Assembly: GCA_023457535.1 (NCBI GenBank)
Contig: JAEWLN010000150.1
Location: 1-20,483 of the forward strand
Length of the DNA stretch: 20,483 nt
Origin: Bacteroidota bacterium
GTDB taxonomy: Bacteria; Bacteroidota; Bacteroidia; Flavobacteriales; Flavobacteriaceae
Reading direction: 5' to 3'
The notes under the pieces were generated by a model that was given only the letters and a program-made list of their open reading frames with translations, did no database searches and was not told where the DNA came from. The position numbers were made by a program, and so were the translations under genes. Below are positions 7,754-14,640 of the stretch, in pieces; positions within the stretch are counted from its first letter, which is position 1, and every line of letters starts with the position of its first letter.

Positions 7754-8488
7754 ATGGGAAGACTATTTGGCCTTGTCGGCAAAAATATCGGACATTCATT
7801 TTCCAGACGCTATTTTACCGGGCGTTTCGCGCGCGACAACGCCCCCGATGCGTACGTCAATTTTGGCCTGGCCGATATTTCCGAATTTCCGGAGATGCTC
7901 AAACAGCATCCCGACCTGGCCGGACTCAACGTGACCATTCCGTACAAGGAGGCCGTCATCCCGTATCTGGACCGCATGTCCAAAAAAGCGGCACAGATTG
8001 GTGCGGTCAACACCATCAGGTTTACGCGTTCGGGCAAGCGTAAAGGCTACAACACCGATTGGTACGGCTTTAAAAAATCGCTTGAACCGCTGTTGCAACC
8101 GCACCATAAAAAAGCGTTGATATTGGGCACGGGCGGCGCCTCTAAAGCCGTCGCGTATGCGCTGGAGAACCTTGATATCTTGTATACGTTTGTGTCGCGC
8201 GGGCCGGCCGGGAACACCATTGGGTATGATCGCCTCAATGCGACCACGTTCGACAATTACCAGATCGTCGTCAATTGTACGCCCATCGGGACAAGCCCGG
8301 ATACCAATGCGTGCCCGCCGCTGCCTTACGAACATTTCACGCCCGGGCACATCGCCTACGATTTGATTTACAATCCTGAGCAAACGCTGTTTCTTCAAAA
8401 AGCAGGCGCGCACGGTGCGGTGACCAAAAACGGCTACGAAATGCTGCTGCTGCAGGCGGAAAAATCGTGGAAGATATGGAATCGTTAA
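7754..8488 (+). CDS. aroE: Shikimate dehydrogenase
   Basis: This enzyme reduces 3-dehydroshikimate to shikimate with NADPH, a step of the chorismate/aromatic amino acid pathway, in the cytoplasm. At 244 residues it is slightly shorter than the usual 270. The substrate pocket is visible as IGHSFSRRYF (12-21), NVTIPYKE (59-66, catalytic Lys65), GAVNTI (83-88) and NTDWYGF (100-106, catalytic Asp102). The nucleotide-binding glycine loop is LGTGGASKAVAYAL (124-137), followed by VNCTPIG (173-179), and the C-terminal NGYEMLLLQ (226-234) supplies the shikimate-binding Gln. The only aromatic-pathway gene in the window, it is followed 40 nt later by the DUF3784 gene, possibly on the same transcript. 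The ATG at 7754 gives a complete N-terminal strand. Assignment is firm. Confidence 0.96.
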   Translation: MGRLFGLVGKNIGHSFSRRYFTGRFARDNAPDAYVNFGLADISEFPEMLKQHPDLAGLNVTIPYKEAVIPYLDRMSKKAAQIGAVNTIRFTRSGKRKGYNTDWYGFKKSLEPLLQPHHKKALILGTGGASKAVAYALENLDILYTFVSRGPAGNTIGYDRLNATTFDNYQIVVNCTPIGTSPDTNACPPLPYEHFTPGHIAYDLIYNPEQTLFLQKAGAHGAVTKNGYEMLLLQAEKSWKIWNR

Positions 8489-8528
8489 CTAAATTCCGTC
8501 GGTAGAAGAAAAACAAAATGCAATTTCC

Positions 8529-9260
8529 ATGATTATTCCGATTGTTGTCCTGAGCGCCATTTTTGTACTGATTGGGTTTTTCGTCAATGAAAACAACGCC
8601 AACTACCTTCTTTCCGGCTACAATACGATGCCTGAGGCCGAAAGAAAAAATTTCGATTTGGTATCCTACCTGCGTTACTTTAAGAAATTCCACATCTTCT
8701 TAGGATCGACATTGCTGCTTGTTTCGCTGGCTTTATGGTATTTCGCCGATCCAGATTGGAGCGGGCTGTTTTTGGGAACTTATCCGCTGCTGGCGTATGC
8801 AGGTTTTATCTGGCGTTCGGATCGGTTTGTAAAAAATGCAACCCAACGACGCAAATGGGCCACCGCCATGGCCACGGGTGCCTTATTGCTGGTTTTTGGC
8901 GCCGTGGTTTACTCGTTTATGATCGGGCTGACCAACAATGAAATGATCGTCAACGACAAACAAATCGAAATAACGGGCGTATATGGCCTGGTCATCGATA
9001 TGGCGGACTTGAAATCGGTGGAATTAGCGGAACTACCCCAAATTTCGCACAAAATACACGGATTCGCACTCGCCATGGCCAAAAAAGGAATCTTTTCGAC
9101 CGATAAAAACCAACGTGTAAGGCTGCTGCTCATCACCGGCAAGACCCCTGTTCTCCGATTGGTCACCACCGAGGGAAGCCAGATTTACTACGCATCGGCC
9201 AGCAAACCGAACCAGCAGCTGTATCGTGAAATCCGGCTCAGGCTACCGCCCGGGCGATGA
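8529..9260 (+). CDS. DUF3784 membrane protein with a C-terminal PH-like domain
   Basis: A 243-residue integral membrane protein of unknown function. The N-terminal part resembles DUF3784: a first transmembrane helix (about 2-19), the motif LLSGYNTMPEAERKNFDL (27-44), then helices at about 54-72 and 77-94. A fourth helix lies at about 111-132. The rest (about 135-243) reads as a beta-rich domain with the pattern of a bacterial PH-like domain (EITGVYGLVIDMADLKSVEL, then RLLLITGKTPVLRLVTTEGS), probably cytoplasmic. It starts 40 nt after aroE and may be cotranscribed with it. Start ATG at 8529; an out-of-frame ATG at 8518 was discounted. The domain reading is from pattern recognition only. Confidence 0.8.
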   Translation: MIIPIVVLSAIFVLIGFFVNENNANYLLSGYNTMPEAERKNFDLVSYLRYFKKFHIFLGSTLLLVSLALWYFADPDWSGLFLGTYPLLAYAGFIWRSDRFVKNATQRRKWATAMATGALLLVFGAVVYSFMIGLTNNEMIVNDKQIEITGVYGLVIDMADLKSVELAELPQISHKIHGFALAMAKKGIFSTDKNQRVRLLLITGKTPVLRLVTTEGSQIYYASASKPNQQLYREIRLRLPPGR

Positions 9261-9388
9261 GCGGCTTCTTTGCCTTTTTTTGGGCAAACCCACTCCAACG
9301 GCCTTAATTTAGCCGAATTACTTTGAATTTTGGCGGCGCTTTATTAACTTACGCCCTCAAATTTTATCAACCTTACACATTTCATCAA

Positions 9389-11530
9389 ATGTCAGAAGAA
9401 AAGAATGATAACCTGTCTCATCCGGTAGACGAGACAGACGGAACGCAACATACCGCAAACCCGCAAACGAACGCGCCTTCCGGGCCGCGCAACGAAAACG
9501 CCGAGGCCATGGCCGCAGAACATGAAGAAGCCGCCCAGGAAGACAATGCGCTTGTTACCCCAATCGATATGCCTGAGCCGGAACAGTCTGCAAGCCTCGC
9601 GCAAACCATTACACCTGAAAGTTCGGATTCGCAAATTTCCGAAACCGATAACGATACGGTGGTCGAACTGAGACCTGAACAAGTGGCAGACGATGCGATG
9701 GTCATTGAAGACAATTCCAATCTCGATGTGATGGAAACCATCGCAGAGACCAACGCCGAGGAAAGCGAAGACGAAACATTGCGTCACGATATTCCGATGC
9801 AGGATTACGACACATTGCCGATGGAGACGCTCGTGGCCGAACTCGAAACGCTTGCCGCCAATGATAAAGTGATGGCCGTACGCGACCATATTGAGGAAAT
9901 CCGCAAGGCGTTTATGTCCAAGTTTCATCATTTCCTCGATGAGAAGCGAGACGAATGGCACGCACAAAACCCGGATTCGACAGAGGATTTCCACTACGAG
10001 TTTCCGCTCAAAAAACGTTTTGACCAAATTTATTCGCAGTACCGCGACCGCAAAAATGCGCACTTCAAAAATCTGCAGGGCGATCTTGAGAACAACCTCA
10101 AAACGCGTCTTGCGATTGTCGAGGAACTCAAAAATCTGATCAATCCGCAGGAGAACATCAAAGATACGCTCAAGCATTTCAACGAGATCCGCGACCGGTG
10201 GAAAAATGCCGGCCCGATCCCGAAGGACAAATACAATCACGTGTGGAACAACTTCCACTTTCACGTAGAGAATTTTTACGATTATCTGCACCTTGATCGC
10301 GAGGCGCGCGACATCGATTTCAAGCACAACCTGGAGCAAAAGCAAAAAATCATTGGACGCGTCGAGGAATTGGTCCACGAATCTGATGTGAACAAGGCGT
10401 TCCGCGAATTGCAGGATTTGCACAAAATCTGGAAGGAAGACATTGGTCCGGTTTCGCGCGAACACCGCGAGGAAATCTGGAACCGATTCAGCGAACTCAC
10501 GCGCCAGATGCACGACAAACGCGAGCAATTATTTGAAAAGATGCGTGCCGGTGAAACGGACAACCTTGCGAAAAAGCAAAGCATCATTGCCCAAATCGAA
10601 ACATTGGCGCAGGAAAAAGTCAATTCGCATGCGCTGTGGCTGCAGCAGATCGAAAAAGTCGAAGCGTTGCGAAACGAATTTTTTGCCACCGGAAAAGTAC
10701 CGGCAGAAGTCAACGAACAAACCTGGCTGTCTTTCAAAACGGCCGTACGCGCTTTTAACGCGCTGAAGAATTCGTTCTACAAAGACATCAAAAAAGACCA
10801 GAACGACAATTTGAGCCGCAAACAGGCTTTGGTTGCCAAGGCGCGCGAATTGCAGGATAACGAAGATTTTGCGGCCACTACGCCCGTGATGAAGCAAATT
10901 CAGGAGGAGTGGAAGACGATCGGACATGTGCCGCGCAAATTTTCAGACAAGCTTTGGGCCGAATTCAAAGCGGCGTGCAACCATTATTTCGAAAAGCTCA
11001 AAGAGTCGCGCAGTGAAGAAAATGCAGAGGAAACCAAGGCTTTTGACGACAAAAAAGCCTATCTCGACACCTTGCGCGGATTTGAACTCACAGGCGACCA
11101 CCGCACCGATCTCGACGCGATCAAAAAGCACATCGAAGCGTGGAAAGGTTTTGGAAAAGTTCCGTTCCCGAAACGTCATATCGAAGGGAAATTCAACAAG
11201 ATCCTCGATGCGTTGTTCGAAAAGCTCAGTTTGAGCAAAAAAGAATCGGACATGATGCGTTTTTCCAATCGCGTGAGCCAGCTTGCAGAAAGCGACGACA
11301 CGCGCAAGCTCGACAACGAGAAGATTTTCCTGATGCGTAAGATCGATGAAGTTCAGGGTGAAATTTTCCAGCTCGAGAACAACATCCAGTTTTTTACAAG
11401 CAAGGATAAAAATCCTAAAAAAGAAAACCCGATGATTGCCGAGGTGCGCAAAAGCATCGAAAGACACAAGGATGAACTGGCTACGCTCAGGGACAAACTC
11501 AAGCAACTGCGCAGCATGACGCAGGAATAG
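9389..11530 (+). CDS. DUF349 repeat protein with acidic disordered N-terminus
   Basis: A 713-residue cytoplasmic protein of unknown function. Residues 1 to about 130 are rich in Glu, Asp, Asn and Ser and look disordered. From about residue 255 to 600 there are five DUF349 units spaced about 78-80 residues apart, each marked by a Trp- or Phe-containing core: IRDRWKNAGPIPKDKYNHVW, LHKIWKEDIGPVSREHREEI, LRNEFFATGKVPAEVNEQTW, IQEEWKTIGHVPRKFSDKLW and HIEAWKGFGKVPFPKRHIEG. The C-terminal 75 residues are a predicted coiled coil (EVRKSIERHKDELATLRDKL). The frame extends upstream to a TTG at 9323, but ATG 9389 (MSEEKNDN) is preferred because the extra 22 residues look like translated leader. A strong terminator follows at once. 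DUF349 proteins are common in Bacteroidota without a settled function. Confidence 0.88.
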   Translation: MSEEKNDNLSHPVDETDGTQHTANPQTNAPSGPRNENAEAMAAEHEEAAQEDNALVTPIDMPEPEQSASLAQTITPESSDSQISETDNDTVVELRPEQVADDAMVIEDNSNLDVMETIAETNAEESEDETLRHDIPMQDYDTLPMETLVAELETLAANDKVMAVRDHIEEIRKAFMSKFHHFLDEKRDEWHAQNPDSTEDFHYEFPLKKRFDQIYSQYRDRKNAHFKNLQGDLENNLKTRLAIVEELKNLINPQENIKDTLKHFNEIRDRWKNAGPIPKDKYNHVWNNFHFHVENFYDYLHLDREARDIDFKHNLEQKQKIIGRVEELVHESDVNKAFRELQDLHKIWKEDIGPVSREHREEIWNRFSELTRQMHDKREQLFEKMRAGETDNLAKKQSIIAQIETLAQEKVNSHALWLQQIEKVEALRNEFFATGKVPAEVNEQTWLSFKTAVRAFNALKNSFYKDIKKDQNDNLSRKQALVAKARELQDNEDFAATTPVMKQIQEEWKTIGHVPRKFSDKLWAEFKAACNHYFEKLKESRSEENAEETKAFDDKKAYLDTLRGFELTGDHRTDLDAIKKHIEAWKGFGKVPFPKRHIEGKFNKILDALFEKLSLSKKESDMMRFSNRVSQLAESDDTRKLDNEKIFLMRKIDEVQGEIFQLENNIQFFTSKDKNPKKENPMIAEVRKSIERHKDELATLRDKLKQLRSMTQE

Positions 11531-11532
11531 TA

Positions 11533-11558
11533 AAAGGCCTCCTTTCGGGGGCTTTTTT
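11533..11558 (+). terminator. Rho-independent terminator of the DUF349 gene
   Basis: A 10-bp stem AAAGGCCTCC (11533-11542) / GGGGGCTTTT (11547-11556), with two wobbles and a TTTC loop, runs into six T (11553-11558). It starts 2 nt after the DUF349 stop codon. Confidence 0.88.
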
Positions 11559-11559
11559 G

Positions 11560-11590
11560 TTGCCCACCCCGATTGGTTTGCCTATATTTG
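11560..11590 (+). promoter_or_regulatory. Bacteroidota-type promoter before the 114-residue ORF
   Basis: TTG (11560-11562) and TATATTTG (11583-11590) match the -33/-7 consensus TTG...TAnnTTTG with 20-nt spacing. This is the best full promoter in the window. The GTG start at 11595 is only 4 nt after the -7 box, so transcription should begin at or beside the start codon. Confidence 0.65.
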
Positions 11591-11594
11591 GAAC

Positions 11595-11939
11595 GTGAAG
11601 CAACTCAGGTACATATTAGCCTTACAGGCCCTTTTCGTGGCATTGTTTTTCTTTGCGGAAAGACCGGCGCCTGCCATCGTCGACCTGCCTGATCTTCCCG
11701 CGCCTGAACTGTCACAGCAAGCCATGCGGGCGGTGGCCTTTATCCAGCCCGAGACGGCGCGTCAGGTTGTTTCCCATGTAAAAACGTTTTCGTTCTCGTC
11801 AGGCCATCTGATCGATGGTTTCGAAACGACAGGCGCGCAAGGCAGGGTGCTGCATGGCGGCAAAAAGCTGTGGAGCCAGGACATCAACCGGTGCCAGCGT
11901 GTTTCGCTGCTGATTTTTCCGCACCATCTTTTTTGGTAA
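11595..11939 (+). CDS. Small hypothetical protein with N-terminal membrane segment
   Basis: I do not recognise this 114-residue protein. It starts MKQLRYILALQALFVALFFF, a single hydrophobic segment (about 5-21) that could be a signal anchor or signal peptide, followed by a Pro-rich stretch (RPAPAIVDLPDLPAPELSQ) and a conserved-looking tail ending in CQRVSLLIFPHHLFW with one Cys and two His. The start is GTG at 11595, and no ATG in frame gives a better protein. It lies behind a good promoter, has no overlap with other genes, and is followed 67 nt later by another small membrane-anchored protein. It is probably a real gene, given promoter, hydrophobic N-terminus and isolated position, but no function can be given. 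Confidence 0.6.
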   Translation: MKQLRYILALQALFVALFFFAERPAPAIVDLPDLPAPELSQQAMRAVAFIQPETARQVVSHVKTFSFSSGHLIDGFETTGAQGRVLHGGKKLWSQDINRCQRVSLLIFPHHLFW

Positions 11940-12006
11940 TGAATTGCATCTGACATGCACAGACAGACAATCGTCTGATTTTTTATTCATTCCCAAAAAT
12001 TTAACC

Positions 12007-12471
12007 ATGGATACATCCGTAATCCTCATCGGTCTTGCCATTACGGCAATGATCGCCATTCCGCTCTACTTTGCAATGCGGTCCAACCAGATTAACAAAA
12101 ATAAGCTCAAGGCATTGATGGCGCAACATCCGGCCTATCAGTTCGAACAAGTCGAAACGCAAAACAAGCGCACTTACGCGCTCGATACAAGCCGTAAAGG
12201 TTTTCTGCTCGTGGACTTTCACCACAAGCCTGAGAAATCTTCGTTTGTCGATTTAAAAAATGTAGCGTCCTGCCGTTTGGTATTGGCGACCGATCATTTT
12301 TCAGGCGATACGACAAAGATTGAACTTGAATTTGTTTATAAAGATACCGCACGCACACTTATGGCGGTGTATGATATCGCATTCGACCAGATTACACAGG
12401 TTTGCCTGCGCGAGGACCACGAGTTGGCCAAGCGTTGGCAGGAACAACTTAGCGCGTTGCTTACGAAGTAG
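12007..12471 (+). CDS. Hypothetical single-pass membrane protein
   Basis: A 154-residue protein I cannot name. One transmembrane helix (about 5-23, VILIGLAITAMIAIPLYFAM) is followed by a basic stretch (NQINKNKLK) and a soluble domain of about 120 residues rich in beta strands (RTYALDTSRKGFLLVDFHHK, DTTKIELEFVYKDTARTL). The basic residues after the helix suggest a cytoplasmic C-terminal domain, perhaps PH-like. The frame is open back to a TTG at 11944, but ATG 12007 is preferred because it begins right at the membrane helix and the upstream codons look like leader. It is followed by a hairpin terminator and converges on mazG. Confidence 0.75.
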   Translation: MDTSVILIGLAITAMIAIPLYFAMRSNQINKNKLKALMAQHPAYQFEQVETQNKRTYALDTSRKGFLLVDFHHKPEKSSFVDLKNVASCRLVLATDHFSGDTTKIELEFVYKDTARTLMAVYDIAFDQITQVCLREDHELAKRWQEQLSALLTK

Positions 12472-12505
12472 TTTTTAGTTTAGTTGTAGTTGTTTTTATT
12501 AGTTC

Positions 12506-12537
12506 GGAAGGAGGCTTTAGGGTCTCCTTTCTTTTTT
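12506..12537 (+). terminator. Terminator of the membrane protein gene at 12007
   Basis: GGAAGGAG (12506-12513) pairs with CTCCTTTC (12524-12531), 8 bp with one wobble and a 10-nt loop, followed by six T (12532-12537). It sits between two convergent genes, 15 nt before the mazG stop. The preceding stretch (12471-12505) is an odd run of TAGTT-like units. Confidence 0.8.
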
Positions 12538-12552
12538 GGGACAGTGTAACGA

Positions 12553-13326
12553 TTACTGCTTTTTGGCTTCCTGCCAATACACGTCCATTTCCGCCAGTGT
12601 CATTTCTGACAGCGGTTTGCCAAGTTCGGCGGCGCGCTGCTCGAGATACTGGAACCGCTTGATGAATTTTTTGTTGGTACGTTCGAGCGCATCCTCCGGA
12701 TTGACCTTTAAGAACCGCGCGTAGTTGATCATCGAGAACAGCACATCGCCAAATTCCGCTTCGATATGGTCCTGATCGCCGTGCGAAACCTCGTGCTGCA
12801 ATTCGCCTAATTCCTCCTGCAATTTGTCCCAAACCTGGTGTGGCTCCTCCCAATCAAATCCGACGCCTTTTACCTTGTCTTGAATTCTGAACGCCTTTAC
12901 CAGCGCAGGCAAACTGCGCGGAACCCCTTCCAGCACAGATTTTTTCCCTTCCTTCAATTTGAGTTTCTCCCAATTTTGTTTGACCTCCTCCTCGTCTTTG
13001 ACCTCCACATCGCCGTAAATGTGCGGATGGCGGTGAATGAGTTTCTCGCAAATCTCATTGCAAACGTCGGCCATGTCGAACGCATCGGTTTCACTGCCGA
13101 TTTTGGCATAAAAAACAATATGCAACAATAAATCCCCAAGTTCTTTTTTGATCTCGTTCAAATCGTTGTCAAGGATCGCGTCGCCCAGTTCATAAGTCTC
13201 TTCGATGGTCAGATGGCGCAGCGACTGCATCGTTTGCTTTTTGTCCCAAGGACACTTTTGACGCAAATCGTCCATGATGTTGAGCAATCTGTTGAACGCA
13301 TCGAGCTGGAGTTGTCTGGAATTCAT
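12553..13326 (-). CDS. mazG: Nucleoside triphosphate pyrophosphohydrolase
   Basis: MazG hydrolyses nucleoside triphosphates to monophosphates and pyrophosphate, removing abnormal or excess NTPs in the cytoplasm. The 257-residue protein has the usual two MazG all-alpha domains. The first carries EEtyE (Glu42, Glu43, Glu46) and ELGD (Glu62, Asp65), with CPWD at 25-28; the second carries EELGE (Glu171, Glu172, Glu175) and EFGD (Glu191, Asp194). Both sets of metal-binding residues are intact. The ATG at 13326 is clear. It is the last gene of the def - DUF5606 - mazG block, but a hairpin terminator precedes it, so part of its expression may depend on read-through or a weak promoter (TATTTTTA just upstream). 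Confidence 0.96.
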   Translation of the reverse strand: MNSRQLQLDAFNRLLNIMDDLRQKCPWDKKQTMQSLRHLTIEETYELGDAILDNDLNEIKKELGDLLLHIVFYAKIGSETDAFDMADVCNEICEKLIHRHPHIYGDVEVKDEEEVKQNWEKLKLKEGKKSVLEGVPRSLPALVKAFRIQDKVKGVGFDWEEPHQVWDKLQEELGELQHEVSHGDQDHIEAEFGDVLFSMINYARFLKVNPEDALERTNKKFIKRFQYLEQRAAELGKPLSEMTLAEMDVYWQEAKKQ

Positions 13327-13339
13327 CGGAAAATGTTTT

Positions 13340-13385
13340 TATAAAAATAAGAAATCCTGTCGTGAATATCGTTCAGACAGGATTT
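13340..13385 (-). terminator. Strong hairpin terminator between DUF5606 gene and mazG
   Basis: AAATCCTGTC (13352-13361 on the plus strand) and GACAGGATTT (13376-13385) are perfect 10-bp inverted repeats. The 14-nt loop can form four more pairs. Read on the minus strand, the hairpin starts 19 nt after the DUF5606 stop and is followed by CTTATTTTTAT. Confidence 0.8.
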
Positions 13386-13404
13386 GTTGCAATGCATTTT
13401 GTAC

Positions 13405-13842
13405 TTATTCGGCCTCGGCCTGCGCTACCTGGCTTTTTTCCGATGGTGCAGCTGGCACTTCCTTAGAAACCATCCCTTTGGCCTGCAGGATGTTGTACCA
13501 GTTCAGCACTTTTTTGATGTCCGACGGATATACGCGGTCTTTGTCGTAATCCGGCAGAATTTCGCCAAAATACGCCAGCAACTCGTCGTTCGAAGCTTTG
13601 TGCGAAAGCGCAGGACCATTGTCTTCTTTGGCCGCGATGGCGCGCATGACCTCGGCCAGCGGCTTTTCTTCTGCATTGGTATACATCGAGATTTCAGACA
13701 ACAGGCTCACATTGCTTCGCAAACCTACCGTTACTTTTTTGCCGTCCACAAGCGATTCGGCTACAAAACCAGAACGCGTCTGGATCTTCAGTGCATACAA
13801 ACCCGGTTTTCCGGAAATGGCTAATATTTTCTCTAAATTCAT
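13405..13842 (-). CDS. DUF5606 domain protein
   Basis: A 145-residue cytoplasmic protein of a Bacteroidota-specific family of unknown function. The N-terminal part (MNLEKILAISGKPGLYALKI) is the recognisable family core, a compact domain to about residue 120 with SLLSEISMYTN and YPSDIKKVLNWYNILQAKGM. The tail (about 121-145) is Ala/Glu-rich and probably disordered (SEKSQVAQAEAE). It starts 38 nt after def with no terminator between, so the two are probably cotranscribed. The link with def and mazG suggests a housekeeping role, but no reaction can be assigned. Confidence 0.88.
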   Translation of the reverse strand: MNLEKILAISGKPGLYALKIQTRSGFVAESLVDGKKVTVGLRSNVSLLSEISMYTNAEEKPLAEVMRAIAAKEDNGPALSHKASNDELLAYFGEILPDYDKDRVYPSDIKKVLNWYNILQAKGMVSKEVPAAPSEKSQVAQAEAE

Positions 13843-13880
13843 AGCGTCAATTTTTATAATTGGTTATTTGGTTTTTCCTA

Positions 13881-14471
13881 TCAGCGGCTTTTTTTAGGCG
13901 CGACAAAACGCATTTTATAGTCCGGGCGCGACTTGCCGTCCATGATATTTTGCAACTTCTTTTTGATGAGCTGTTTTTTGAGCGATGAAATACGGTCTGT
14001 GAATAAAATGCCTTCAATGTGATCGTATTCGTGCTGGATCACGCGCGCGATGAGTCCGTCGAATACCTCTGTCTTGCGATTGAACGCCTCATCGTCGTAT
14101 TCGATCGTGATGCGTTCGTGGCGGTAAACGTCCTCGCGCACCTCGGGAATGCTCAGACAACCTTCGTTGAAACCCCATTCCTGGCCCTCTTCATGGGTGA
14201 TCCTCGCATTGATAAACGTTCTTTTAAAACGCTTGAGTTGTTGTTGCTCGTCATCAGATAAGTCCTCATCCTCGCCAAAAGGCTTGGTGTCGATCACAAA
14301 AAGCCTTATCGGCAGTCCAACCTGCGGGGCCGCCAACCCGACGCCATACGCATTGTACATGGTTTCATACATGTCTGCGATGGTTTGCTCGAGGTTTGGA
14401 TAATCGGGCGCAATCGGCTCGCATACTTTGCGCAGAACCGGATCGCCATATCCTATAATGGGTAATATCAT
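13881..14471 (-). CDS. def: Peptide deformylase
   Basis: Peptide deformylase removes the formyl group from the N-terminal methionine of new proteins, a cytoplasmic metalloenzyme reaction. All three motifs are intact in the 196-residue protein: GVGLAAPQ (43-50), EGCLS (103-107, metal ligand Cys105) and HEYDH (147-151, ligands His147 and His151, catalytic Glu148). An acidic insert (FGEDEDLSDDEQQQ, about 65-78) lies between motifs 1 and 2. The frame is open a further 27 codons upstream, but ATG 14471 (MILPIIGYGDPVLRKV) is the family start, and the upstream part contains the promoter box. It heads the def - DUF5606 - mazG block. Confidence 0.97.
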   Translation of the reverse strand: MILPIIGYGDPVLRKVCEPIAPDYPNLEQTIADMYETMYNAYGVGLAAPQVGLPIRLFVIDTKPFGEDEDLSDDEQQQLKRFKRTFINARITHEEGQEWGFNEGCLSIPEVREDVYRHERITIEYDDEAFNRKTEVFDGLIARVIQHEYDHIEGILFTDRISSLKKQLIKKKLQNIMDGKSRPDYKMRFVAPKKSR

Positions 14472-14507
14472 CAGATTCAAAATTTCGGGGAATTCCCTGG
14501 TGGATGG

Positions 14508-14515
14508 CAAAAATA
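14508..14515 (-). promoter_or_regulatory. -7 promoter box for the def block
   Basis: The minus strand reads TATTTTTG, an exact TAnnTTTG match, ending 36 nt before the def ATG. A second similar run (TATTTTTTG) lies just upstream. The predicted leader contains the perfect palindrome GGGAATTCCC (14488-14497). Confidence 0.5.
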
Positions 14516-14618
14516 AACAAAAAATAAACATCGCGCCGGCACGTGGCGACATTTGGCTTTTTTTTACAATTTTATCACAAAACCGGGCGTCCTGAGGCCA
14601 ATGCTGGCGTGCATTGCG

Positions 14619-14626
14619 TAACTTTG
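14619..14626 (+). promoter_or_regulatory. -7 promoter box for the FUSC gene
   Basis: TAACTTTG matches TAnnTTTG and ends 14 nt before the ATG at 14641. No clear TTG -33 element is visible. Confidence 0.5.
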
Positions 14627-14640
14627 CTTACAACGTTTTT

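Noticed and set aside
9269..9288. TTTGCC-N8-GGCAAA hairpin after the DUF3784 gene
   Set aside because: The T run lies in the loop and not after the stem, so it is not a standard terminator on the plus strand; kept only as a weak possibility.
9323..9388. A 22-codon N-terminal extension of the DUF349 protein from a TTG
   Set aside because: ATG 9389 starts a typical hydrophilic N-terminus, and the extension looks like translated AT-rich leader.
9392..10528. A 378-codon open frame on the minus strand opposite the DUF349 gene
   Set aside because: It mirrors the real gene; the protein shows no recognisable domain and no upstream signal.
14472..14552. A 27-codon N-terminal extension of peptide deformylase that resembles a signal peptide
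   Set aside because: The family begins at MILPIIGYGDP, the enzyme is cytoplasmic, and the -7 box lies inside the extension.
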